Assembly (NCBI GenBank): GCA_025526935.1
Contig: JAHLKD010000162.1
Span: forward strand, 1 to 34,595
Source: Cladochytrium replicatum
Taxonomy: Eukaryota; Chytridiomycota; Chytridiomycetes; Cladochytriales; Cladochytriaceae
DNA length: 34,595 bases
Direction of reading: 5' to 3'
In this document: positions 22,502-34,595 of the stretch, piece after piece
How the letters are laid out: every line of letters starts with the position of its first letter
How positions within the stretch are numbered: position 1 is the first letter of the stretch
Program-made: the position numbers and the translations under genes
The notes under the pieces: model-generated
The model's input: the letters and a program-made list of their open reading frames with translations, nothing else
Told to the model about the DNA's origin: nothing
Database searches by the model: none

Positions 22502-23073
22502 AATGAGACGAGAAGCGAGCGATGCGATGCGAACGAACGCTTTGTTAACGATGGCAGTGTGAGAAGTAACAAAACGAGAAACGGAAAAGAACTGAAATGA
22601 AATGAATTATTGAATTATTGAAGTGAATTATTGAACTGAATTGAGCACACAGACCAGCAGACAAGCCACAGCTGCTGAACATACCAAGAAAGAGAGTATT
22701 TTAGTATTTGTTTTATTGGGCTCTGGACTGTGGCTAGAATAGCTATCGTAGGTATTTTGGGTAAGTGGTTACCATGAGTATAGGTAAGGGTATAGTGCTG
22801 TGAAATAATGGATTGCTATTTATTTTATTATGTATCACTGTTGTTCATTGCTTGCTTGCTATCATCACATACACTACTTTTATCAGTCTGCATTCGTAGT
22901 ATCTCCAATTTTGAACCATCCCTTGGCACTCTTCCCCATGCCCCATCCATGCCCATCCCTCCATCGTGCACAAGATCAACAATATAATAGGGGTGTGTGA
23001 AATTTTGCATCCTTATGATTCTATAAATTGCTATGTTCCCTGGTAGTCGTTCCATATAGTTGTGTGTTAGGCG
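22502..23073. promoter_or_regulatory. Divergent intergenic region, importin beta / glycoside hydrolase
   Basis: The 572 bp separate two divergent start codons. Three imperfect TGAATTATTGAA units lie at about 22600-22640. The rest is AT-rich without a convincing TATA box or gene. The minus-strand open frame across 22828-23427 is antisense to the first exons of the hydrolase and has no protein-like features. Confidence 0.45.
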
Positions 23074-25263
23074 ATGATCATCAAGAAAGGTCCCTTGTCG
23101 GTGCTGGCCCTTGTCTGCGTTTCCGCTGGGGCGGTGAACGCCAACGCTCCCGACGGCGGTACCCAGTACGGCAGCGAAGACCAGTTCGCTCCGACCTACA
23201 CTACCTTGATCTCGCAATCGTACAGATGGTTGCAGCGTCTTGCCAACAAGGGCACCTCGGATGCCGGTGCGCCATACTACTTCACCCAGCCCAGTTTGTT
23301 CAAGTACGGCGCGGGTCAGTGGTTGTGGGACAGGTGAGCGTTTTTTGGCCGCTACAAACAAAAACATATTGATTTTTTTGGGGGGGGGGGGTCTCAAAGT
23401 TGCGGAGCAATCGTTGCAAACGTTCATCGAAACCCTGAGGATGCAAAGAGCGAGTTCCGCACGCTCATGAACTCGCAGGTGTGTACCACCTGATCATTCA
23501 ATGGGGGAACTAATCCAAGTTCACTATAAGATTGCCAACGGCATGGTTCCAGAGGAAATATCGTGGCCCTCCGGAAGCGGAAATCAGGTCACCCAAATGC
23601 CCACCATAGCTCATGCTCTTCAGACCATCTACCGCGAGACCAAGGACGCGGCTTTCATCAAAGAGATGGTGCCAAAGGTTGCTGCATACTACGAATGGTG
23701 GCGCACTACGAGGGATATCGATGGAAACGGCCTCGTTACCACAATCCATCCTTGGGAGAGCGGAATCGATGCTTCGGTGAGTTGGCCCAACTCATGATCG
23801 ATGTCGAACCTAGTATTGAGAGTTATCGCTACCAGCCCGCATTCGATGCTGCCTGGCATTTCACGTACACGACGCCTATCTTCTCGTTCCCTATTCTGTA
23901 TCTCAAGTTCCCCGAGCTCCAATCGTACTACAAGGACACCATGAAGTGGAACATTACCGCCATTCTAGCTCGCAAGAAGGCAGAAGGCTCCATCATCGCG
24001 AATTGGTTCATGGTGCAAGACATTGCCATGAACACGCTGCACGCAGTCGGATGGGCCGTTCTGGGTGATCTAGCGACGGCATACGGAGACACGGCGAACG
24101 CGAAAGTATACTATGCCAACAATGTCGCCGCCGAGAACGCCATCAAGAAAGAAATGTGGCGGTCTGATCTGAAGCGCTTCGTGACATGCTTTCGTGACCA
24201 AGACGGATCTAGGCAGCAAAGCGCAGTTCAAACTGTTCAGAGCCTATTCCCGTTGCTGATGCGGTCCCTCACTGCCGAGCAAAAAGCTGCCGTCATTGCT
24301 GACGCGAGCGACCCGACCAAGTTCTGGAGCAACTATCCATTCCCGAGTGTTTCAAAGGTATGTAGACGAAAGCAGGATCGAACCTTACAAGGCTACACTG
24401 ACACGACTCATTCTATTATCAGGCTGAGAAAACATACGAAGCCGTTTACACCGTCAACCTGCTTTGGCGCGGACCCTCTTGGGGTTTTACAAACTGGTTC
24501 GTCGTGGAGGGTTTAATCAACCAAGGGCGACAGGATCTTGCTCAGACTGCAGTCGATCGCTGGGCGAAAGCAATCGCTGTTGGTGGTAAGAATGGCAATA
24601 CGCAACCCTAGTGTGACGAAAACTTAAAACTTGCACTCTACCCTAGGGATCTGGGAGATGTTCAACGCAGACACTGGTTACGGGTACGGTGCCGAAGGCC
24701 TTGGAATGTCAACCACCATTGTCGACTCCCTGCATCGTACTGGCTTGGTGACGTTGAACAATGATTTCTCGGGCCTAACTCTCTCCGACGACGCAAAGCT
24801 TTGGCTACCGGATGTGCAAGGTTCTGCGTCGGGAGGAAGCGCTTTCGATGAGAGTTTCTGGGTCAAAGCTCTTGGAACAAATGCCGTCATTGACAGGATC
24901 GATTTGAGAGGAGCCGATCGTGTGGATCAAATTGCATTGTTGTACGGAGACAGGAGAGCCGCAGTGGGCGACACAAAAGCTTCCTACTACCAGACACACG
25001 GGGGAACAGGAGGGAACGTAGTCACTCTCTCCGTTCCGAGGAACGCTTCGATTGTCAGGCTGGACTCGTGTATCGGAAGCAAGGGAGGAGGACGGCGAGT
25101 GTTCTACGTCAAGTTTACGCTGTCGACTGGTTCATTTGCTGAGGTCGGGAAGACCACTGACACTTGCTACGTTTATGTACCTCCGTCGGGTCAACGAATT
25201 GTTGGAATTTTCGGGAGAGCCGGTGATGAACTTGATGCAATTTCAGCGGTTGGGTTCGCTTGA
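23074..25263 (+). CDS. Secreted (alpha/alpha)6 glycoside hydrolase, MGH1/GH63-like
   Basis: Six exons, join(23074..23333, 23400..23478, 23531..23776, 23836..24357, 24423..24585, 24647..25263), give 628 aa. Residues 1 to about 25 are a signal peptide (basic start, Leu/Val/Ala core, ANA cut site). The catalytic fold is recognised from FKYGAGQWLWDSCGAIV, IANGMVPEEISWPSG, HPWESGIDASPAFDAAW, a long helical middle part, NLLWRGPSWGFTNWFVVEGLI and GIWEMFNADTGYGYGAEGLGMST. These are the landmarks of six-hairpin glycosidases of the mannosylglycerate hydrolase / GH63 / trehalase-like group. About 160 C-terminal residues (from about 470) look like a beta-rich accessory domain. Likely role: extracellular sugar release for an absorptive fungus. 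Substrate is not predictable. Intron 1 contains a run of 12 G that may harm sequencing accuracy. Confidence 0.8.
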
Positions 25264-25592
25264 CAAGCTAGGCATTCATCGGATGATATGTTACCATAGA
25301 TCAGATCGGAGTAATAGAATTTCTCGGGTCCGTTTAACAAAACCAGTATAAACCCTCTGCAAATCTTCAAGCTACATTGTGCAATTCCGTCGTTCTAGTA
25401 ACAAAGGAAGCATGGTTCAAAATCCTACAGAGTGGACTAGGATCAAGTTGCCTTCCGCGATTATATGAATATTGGTACTTCATATGTGTCCTGTTCTCTT
25501 TACTATTTTAGAGAGATCGGGCTGGTAAACAGCTTTTGGAACTCGCTGCTTGCAGAACTGGCAGTTGGTTACTTAAGGTTTGTATTGGACAT
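25264..25592. other. Convergent intergenic region
   Basis: About 330 bp lie between two facing stop codons. It is moderately AT-rich with no repeat, RNA or open frame of note. Confidence 0.6.
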
Positions 25593-27059
25593 CTAAATTG
25601 GCTTGGAAGTCCAATCAATATTGTGCTTCATTACCGGTGCAGGCATTTCGCTCGTCAGAAGCCGATCAACGTCCGAAATCCTCCACCTCCACTTCAGAAC
25701 CCACTCCCCCATCTCGTCCATTTCAAACACTTCGTCCCATGGGGTAAAGTGCGGCGACATGAATTGCATATCCACAGCGTCCCTCTTGTCCCTCACGATG
25801 GGTATCCCCGTCTTGTTCCACAAGACACACTCTATACCCCCGCAAGGAGTGAAATCCACTTTCGTCTCGATCCGCATGTAGCATCCTGCGTCCATTGCGG
25901 CTTGGAGGACTTCCATTTGTCGTGGGTGTGAGACGAATTTTCCATCAGAGGGAGGGACGTGGAGAGTGAGCAGATTCCACCAGTGCTGGGTCACGTATTC
26001 AGCGGGAGGCGGGAAGGGACCGTACGTGAAGTGTACGCCGGTGACCCGGACTTTTGGTAGCGGAAAGCGACGGCGTTTTGGGTTGGGGTCCAAGAATGGT
26101 TCAAGTACCGAAGGAAGAGGTTTGTCGTAGCCCATTCGGTCTGCAACAAAGTGCGATTCGGGCACGAAGGAGACTGGGGTGCCGGATATGCCACGTCCAC
26201 CGTCCGGTGCTATCGGCAGGGAATCTTCTGGATGGGCGGTTGTAAGTGAATTCGGCGAAGCTGTTGTTAGCGAGGAGCTGATTATGGGAGTGGGGTCAAC
26301 TTTCGGCGGCCCGCGTTTTTTTGATCGAGCACCATTGGTGGGGAGGTGCGAAATCCCATAAATCTCTTCCAGATCGTCACCCCATCCTTTGAGCCCTGGA
26401 ACTTTGAGCTCAAGCTTCTCACCACGCTCCTGCAATCCTCGATATCCGCCTTCGAAACGCTCAGCAATTCGCCGTCCCATCACTTCCCGCAATGCGTGCT
26501 CCTCTTCATCCCCCTGCACCTCCTCCAGCTGACCATAATTGTTCACCATCCACACAAAGTCTGCAGCAACCTCTGCTGCATCTTTAGAGAACTGGTCTGG
26601 GAATGCATAGGCTGACTGCGAATGTAAATGTCCCTGTGCGCGTGCAAGTCCAGCGAGCAAAATGTGCTTGTCCCTGAGCGCAGACCAGAATGTGGGTGGT
26701 GCCGAGCGTGGAGGAGTTGTGGAGAGGAGCCAGGGATAATCTTTAAGATGGGACTGTTGTTCCGAGTGCGCTCTTTGGAAGATTTTCGGGAGGGCGGAAG
26801 CAAAGGCGGCGGCTGCGAAAGTTTTTTTCGCACTGATTTTTGGGTTTTTCTCTGCAGTTTGAGAGGTGCCAGATGGGTTAGCAGGGTTTGCACTCGGTTG
26901 AGCAGCGGCATCTGTACGAATGAAGCGTGGAGCAGGTCGCACGTGCGAAGGTCTTGCGACGTCCGTCGAGCCGAATCTGATGCGATCCGTCCGTCGAGGC
27001 AGCGAGCGACACGCAGAAGCCCCCGCCCGGCAACCCGGAGCGAAAGCCAGAGCTAACAT
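25593..27059 (-). CDS. Protein of unknown function, probable mitochondrial
   Basis: A single uninterrupted exon encodes 488 aa from the Met at 27059; an upstream in-frame Met at 27197 would lie in the divergent promoter and beyond the facing gene's start, so I prefer 27059. The first 50 residues are rich in Arg, Ala, Ser and Pro and almost free of acidic residues, as in mitochondrial presequences. A Lys/Ala stretch (about 65-85) follows. A mixed helical region (about 95-235) contains SAYAFPDQFSKDAAEVAADF. A Ser/Thr/Pro linker leads to a well-ordered C-terminal part (about 340-488) with Trp and aromatic clusters (YVTQHWWNLLTLHVPP, GEWVLKWRWRISDVDRLL) that could be an NTF2-like alpha+beta fold. 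I do not recognise the family. Being intronless among intron-dense neighbours is notable. Confidence 0.7.
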   Translation of the reverse strand: MLALAFAPGCRAGASACRSLPRRTDRIRFGSTDVARPSHVRPAPRFIRTDAAAQPSANPANPSGTSQTAEKNPKISAKKTFAAAAFASALPKIFQRAHSEQQSHLKDYPWLLSTTPPRSAPPTFWSALRDKHILLAGLARAQGHLHSQSAYAFPDQFSKDAAEVAADFVWMVNNYGQLEEVQGDEEEHALREVMGRRIAERFEGGYRGLQERGEKLELKVPGLKGWGDDLEEIYGISHLPTNGARSKKRGPPKVDPTPIISSSLTTASPNSLTTAHPEDSLPIAPDGGRGISGTPVSFVPESHFVADRMGYDKPLPSVLEPFLDPNPKRRRFPLPKVRVTGVHFTYGPFPPPAEYVTQHWWNLLTLHVPPSDGKFVSHPRQMEVLQAAMDAGCYMRIETKVDFTPCGGIECVLWNKTGIPIVRDKRDAVDMQFMSPHFTPWDEVFEMDEMGEWVLKWRWRISDVDRLLTSEMPAPVMKHNIDWTSKPI

Positions 27060-27207
27060 TTTAGAAAAATACAAAGTTCGAACCGTGGTCACGGGAATAC
27101 ACGTGTGGGAAAAACACGGGTGATTGGAGGACGGGAAGACTGTTGCTTTGTATGCTAGGAGCGACCCTTTGAACACAAGAGACAGTCGGCTTAGCATTAG
27201 CTTAAAA
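27060..27207. promoter_or_regulatory. Divergent promoter, mitochondrial-like gene / ABC transporter
   Basis: Only 148 bp separate the start codons. A CACGTG palindrome (E-box-type site) stands at 27100-27105. No TATA box is visible. Confidence 0.5.
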
Positions 27208-31757
<4,550 letters not shown>

Positions 31758-32127
31758 CCTTACAAAATTTAAAGTTATATGCTAAAATGTCCTGTTGTAG
31801 CACTATGCAAGGAACAGGACCTCAATGTGCTTTCTTAAGAAAATTAATTCAGTGGGCAAAATTAATTTAGCTGACAATCACTGGAGGTTGAGTCACCTAA
31901 CTTTGGTACATTCACAATGTATAAGTAAATACAGGGGCTGAGTTATCAAATTCTTTTAACTAATAGCAACAAAAGTTAATGTTTATCTTCCCACAATATA
32001 AAAGTTAATAAAACATATGAGCGATGCTTTACCTGTAAAACATAAGTGTTCGCCAGCACCGTGAGAGGAGTTGCCTTGATCGCTGAACTTGTTGCTCAAC
32101 TTGCGCCAAGATTTGAATAAGCCAATT
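31758..32127. other. Intergenic, gene-poor subtelomere border
   Basis: AT-rich sequence after the ABC transporter. A short open stretch ending in AQLAPRFE then stop lies at about 32070-32118 and may belong to the relic that follows. Nothing else is recognisable. Confidence 0.4.
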
Positions 32128-32268
32128 AACGGTGCTGATATCTACGAAGCAGACAGAGATCCATATGACGAGCTTAGTGCTGACGAAGTCTCAATAGACC
32201 TTTACACCATGTTTGCACACCATGCTGTGTTGATAAACAGTATTGTTGTCAGAGGACTTCAAATCTGA
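32128..32268 (+). pseudogene. Short coding-like relic, unknown family
   Basis: Forty-six codons without a start read as a balanced, protein-like sequence: NGADIYEADRDPYDEL, then SADEVSIDLYTMFAHHAVL, ending in TGA. A second fragment lies just upstream in another frame. This looks like the remains of a gene or transposase, but I cannot name it. Confidence 0.25.
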
Positions 32269-32296
32269 ACAATCTCGACATGGTTGTTGATGCCGC

Positions 32297-32519
32297 CTAA
32301 CCGTTATTCCAAGCCGGAATGTTAATAACATTCGGACGGACTGTCCGACGCGAATTTATTAAATGCGGACGGACCGTCCAACACGAATTTATTAGCCACG
32401 GACGGACCGTCCAACGCGTTTTTATTAGGCGCCGACGGGCCTTCCAGATGCAATTTATTCTGCTTCAACTGTAATTCATGCTACCTCAATCTCTCTTGTA
32501 GCTGGTTTTTTCACTAAGT
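32297..32519 (+). repeat. Subtelomeric repeat, copy 1 (223 bp)
   Basis: It begins CTAACCGTTATTCCAAGCC and ends in CACTAAGTC. Inside are four 34-bp subunits built on GGACGGACCGTCC, an inverted repeat GGACG-GAC-CGTCC, each followed by AATTTATTA or TTTTTATTA. Subunits 2 and 3 have the perfect 13-mer; units 1 and 4 are diverged. A near-perfect palindrome, GAATGTTA-A-TAACATTC, precedes the first subunit. The block is repeated directly downstream. Confidence 0.9.
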
Positions 32520-32777
32520 CTAACAGTTATTCCAAGCCGGAATGTTAATAACATTCGGACGGACCGTCCAACGCGAATTTATTAAATGCGGACGGACCGT
32601 CCAACGCGTTTTTATTAGCCACGGACGGACCGTCCAACGCGTTTTTATTAGGCGCGGACGGACCGTCCAACCCATTTTTATTAACCATGGACGGACCTTC
32701 CATATGCAATTTATTCTGCTTCAACTGTAATTCATGCTACCTCAATCTCTCTTTGTAGCGGGTTTTTTCACTAAGTC
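32520..32777 (+). repeat. Subtelomeric repeat, copy 2 (258 bp)
   Basis: A direct tandem copy of the preceding block with one extra 34-bp subunit (five instead of four). Subunits 1-4 carry the perfect GGACG-GAC-CGTCC hairpin. The 62-codon open frame across it simply translates the subunits as a GRTVQ repeat and is not considered a gene. Confidence 0.9.
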
Positions 32778-32947
32778 TTTTCATTTCATGGGCCCAGCGA
32801 TGTTGTAGGGGCGAGACTCCTTTGATTTCGTGGGCTGGAGCATGCTACTGGAGTAGAGAACTGATTCTTTGTATTTGATTGTCCAAAATCTCCACCAACC
32901 TTATACCGTGATAACAAGCTTCTCAGCCACAACGGGAGATATCCTTT

Positions 32948-33559
32948 TCAGGAAACCAGAGGCAAGGCCAGACCACAGGGTCTTCCTGCTATAGATAGTG
33001 CATCCCACCTCCCGCTCCGTGTCCATACCACAGCTTCTCGAGGGTATTTCCAAACAGCGAAGTCCAGAAAGTGGCATCCATGATCTGAGAAAGTTTCGGA
33101 CAGCAGAGTAACATCTTCTTGAAGCTGAAAAAGACCACGGCAAATTCGTGCAAGCTCTGTAAACTTTTCCGTATTTTGTAGATATAGGAAGAGAAGGGAC
33201 TTCATCGTGTATGCTGCATGACAATGGGTGGATGTGGCACGAAGTAGGCAATCCTTTTCAAGTAAAGGCACGGAAAGTCCCTCCTGTACATTAAAAGATG
33301 GACCAATTCAGCCTGAACCGCGAACCAATTCCGACTCAGTCAACTCAGACGGCGCAATGTCCGAGGAAGATGGATAGGGTCTGACATGGATTGCATCTGC
33401 GCAGTGTAGAAGTTGATTTGGGTTCGGGTGAATGTAGAGGAAACACGGCACTTTCAATGTGGAGAAGCTGTTCTTCTGTCCTTTCTGTTGCACCCGTATG
33501 TGGTTCCAACCAATCACTGAGCCATGTGGCTTGGCTTTTTTGAGGTCCGTACCTCGCAA
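32948..33559 (-). pseudogene. Putative degenerate subtelomeric gene
   Basis: Two open segments join in frame through a 42-bp intron (GTTCGC...TACAG, complement(join(32948..33283, 33326..33559))). The first ends APSELTESEL and the second begins EGLSVPLLEKDCLL. The joined frame gives about 188 residues, including PCFLYIHPNPNQLLHCADAI and FTELARICRGLFQLQEDVTLL, which look like real protein. The intron is shorter than others in the window, the frame lacks a convincing start, and alternative frames run on around 33000 and 33550. I do not recognise the family. It could be a partial gene, a relic or chance. Confidence 0.3.
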
Positions 33560-33751
33560 ACTTTGGAGTTGCTTTCCTGCTCAACCGTATCCGTGCGCCT
33601 CTGGCACTCCTTACAACGCTATTAGAGGATGTGCACTGCTATTGGTGTACCAAGTTTGGCACGCAGAAATAGATGCACACCGATTCCACTCTGAGGGTCA
33701 CGTGCATTTTCGAGGTCCGTACTTCGTTACACAGTCACATTACCAACGGCA

Positions 33752-33809
33752 ATCAGTGACTAATCGCAGTTAATAACTCTATCAGTGACTAATCGCAGTT
33801 AATAACTCT
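33752..33809 (+). repeat. 29-bp perfect tandem duplication
   Basis: The 29-mer starting ATCAGTGACTAATCGCAGTT occurs twice without spacer (33752-33780, 33781-33809), and a third copy starts (ATCAG) before diverging. On the minus strand it lies at the 3' end of the tRNA-like element and overlaps its acceptor strand. Confidence 0.9.
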
Positions 33810-33876
33810 ATCAGGGGTTCGAACCTGCGTCCTTTTGCTTACAGCGCTGCGCCATAACCAATTCAGCTAATAGAGC
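33805..33876 (-). tRNA. tRNA-like element, degenerate
   Basis: On the minus strand 72 nt have tRNA proportions. GCTCTAT at the 5' end pairs over seven bases with ATAGAGT at the 3' end (one G-U). TAGCTGAATTGG fits the A box and GGTTCGAACCC fits the B box. The D stem forms only with wobble pairs. The T stem has mismatches unless a C is bulged. The anticodon stem does not close, although the CTGTAAG loop would put GTA (Tyr) at the anticodon. It is best read as a decayed tRNA or a tRNA-derived element rather than a working tRNA. Confidence 0.4.
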
Positions 33877-33895
33877 TGATATTAAATTTTATGTT

Positions 33896-34021
33896 TTTTG
33901 TTTCTATTTCGGCTCATAAATCGCACACTTCGTATGGTCCATCACCATCTTGTGAGGCCATTTGGTTTTGTGTTTTGTTATGTATTGTATGTTCAAAATA
34001 AATATTGTTAACAAAAAAAAA
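33896..34021 (+). mobile_element. LINE 3'-tail fragment
   Basis: ATGGTCCATCACCATCTTG, then GAGGCC, TTTTGTTATGTATTGTATG, an AATAAATATTGTTAAC signal and a nine-base A-run (34013-34021) match the last 80-90 bp of LINE copies 1, 2, 4 and 5. It is a severely 5'-truncated or fossil insertion in the subtelomere. The 20 bp or so before it (TTTCTATTTCGGCT) also occur in the solo LTR near 5670. Confidence 0.7.
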
Positions 34022-34028
34022 TTGGCCC

Positions 34029-34425
34029 TAATTGCCATTTGATTATTTTGTGACATTTCAATTGTCTATTGTAATCTATGAATTGTTCACGTTCCTTTAT
34101 TTATTGTTCATTGTTCATCATTAACAATTGATTTCTATTTTTCCTCCATATCTCGTAAACTGTCTAACGTATACTCCTTAATTTCTTGCACAATTGCCCA
34201 TCATTATTTTGTACGATTTAAATCATCTATTGTAATCTATGAATTGTTCATCTTCCTATGTTAATTGTTCATTGTTCATCATTAACTATTGATTTGTATG
34301 TTTCCTCGATTATCTTTTATTTTGTAAACTATCTTTTGTATACTCCTTAATGCTCTTTCACAATTGCCATTCATTATTTTGTACCATTTCAATTGTCTAT
34401 TGCAATCTATGAATTGTCCACTTTC
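34029..34425 (+). repeat. AT-rich tandem repeat, about 161-170 bp period
   Basis: AATTGCC, CATTATTTTGT, TCTATTGTAATCTATGAATTG and TGTTCATTGTTCATCATTAA recur in order. The ATTATTTTG landmark ends at 34050, 34211 and 34381, giving spacings of 161 and 170 bp and about 2.4 copies. It is non-coding and typical of subtelomeric satellite sequence. Confidence 0.85.
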
Positions 34426-34453
34426 CTAACAGTTACTCCAAGCCGGAATGTTA
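34426..34453 (+). repeat. Truncated subtelomeric repeat copy at the telomere junction
   Basis: These 28 bases match 32520-32547, the start of the subtelomeric repeat, at 27 of 28 positions. The match stops at GGAATGTTA, and telomere sequence takes over. The shared TTA is the seed of the first telomere unit. Confidence 0.9.
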
Positions 34454-34595
34454 GGGTTAGTTAGGGTTAGTTAGGGTTAGTTAGGGTTAGTTAGGGTTAG
34501 TTAGGGTTAGTTAGGGTTAGTTAGGGTTAGTTAGGGTTAGTTAGGGTTAGTTAGGGTTAGTTAGGGTTAGTTAGGGTAGTTAGGGTTAGTTAGGG
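34451..34595 (+). repeat. Telomere, decamer repeat TTAGGGTTAG
   Basis: The array has twelve perfect TTAGGGTTAG units, one 9-nt unit lacking a T, one more perfect unit, and a final TTAGGG at the last base of the window. The G-rich strand runs 5' to 3' toward the end, as a right-hand telomere must. The unit can be written TTAGTTAGGG and is a hexamer TTAGGG plus a tetramer TTAG in strict alternation. Pure TTAGGG repeats are absent. Confidence 0.95.

Noticed and set aside
22828-23427. 199-codon minus-strand open frame
   Set aside because: Overlaps the first two exons and intron 1 of the glycoside hydrolase and translates the G-run as proline; no protein-like pattern.
32542-32730. 62-codon open frame encoding a GRTVQ peptide repeat
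   Set aside because: It is a direct translation of the 34-bp DNA subunits; the first block does not keep the frame, and no start context or partner gene is seen.
32331-32735. CRISPR-like spacing of palindromic repeats
   Set aside because: The spacers are near-identical rather than unique, and the genome is eukaryotic.
33805-34021. A tRNA-derived SINE with LINE tail
   Set aside because: The tRNA-like promoter is on the minus strand while the LINE tail is on the plus strand, so they cannot form one ordinary SINE.

Overview
The window is the right-hand end of a eukaryotic chromosome: its last 145 bases are a G-rich telomere array running to the final base. Several features point to a fungus, most plausibly an early-diverging lineage such as Chytridiomycota. 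Genes are compact and intron-dense, with introns of about 50-80 bp and GT...AG borders. Intergenic regions are short, and there are many non-LTR retrotransposon relics. The lineage is my inference; no rRNA or other direct marker is present.

Region 1 (1-8.7 kb) is a graveyard of non-LTR (LINE, L1-like) retrotransposon copies. All lie in the same orientation, most are 5'-truncated, and the first three are joined head-to-tail at their poly(A) tails. A solo LTR and a possible MITE sit inside two of the older copies.

Region 2 (8.9-31.8 kb) is an ordinary gene-dense block. It holds, in order, an HHxxxDG acyltransferase (+), the SRP receptor alpha subunit (-), a TM9SF/EMP70 nonaspanin (+), a broken ERV1/ALR sulfhydryl oxidase (+), a small Stf2/HABP4-like protein (+), importin beta-1 (-, 20 exons), a secreted (alpha/alpha)6 glycoside hydrolase (+), a mitochondrial-looking protein of unknown function (-), and a full-length ABCB/MDR transporter (+). 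I assembled the exon structures by hand from frame continuity and splice sites. Several junctions imply very small exons: 5 nt in the ABC transporter and 11 nt in the TM9SF gene. The genes do not form a pathway. Three of them (SRP receptor, TM9SF, importin beta) are core trafficking housekeeping genes.

Region 3 (31.8-34.6 kb) is subtelomere. It holds two copies of a roughly 223-258 bp repeat carrying 34-bp subunits with GGACG/CGTCC hairpins, a decayed gene on the minus strand, a 72-nt tRNA-like element beside a 29-bp tandem duplication, a LINE tail, a roughly 165-bp AT-rich tandem repeat, and a truncated copy of the first repeat. The telomere starts directly on that truncated copy. The telomere unit is the decamer TTAGGGTTAG (equivalently TTAGTTAGGG), not TTAGGG. 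I consider this the most notable observation in the window.
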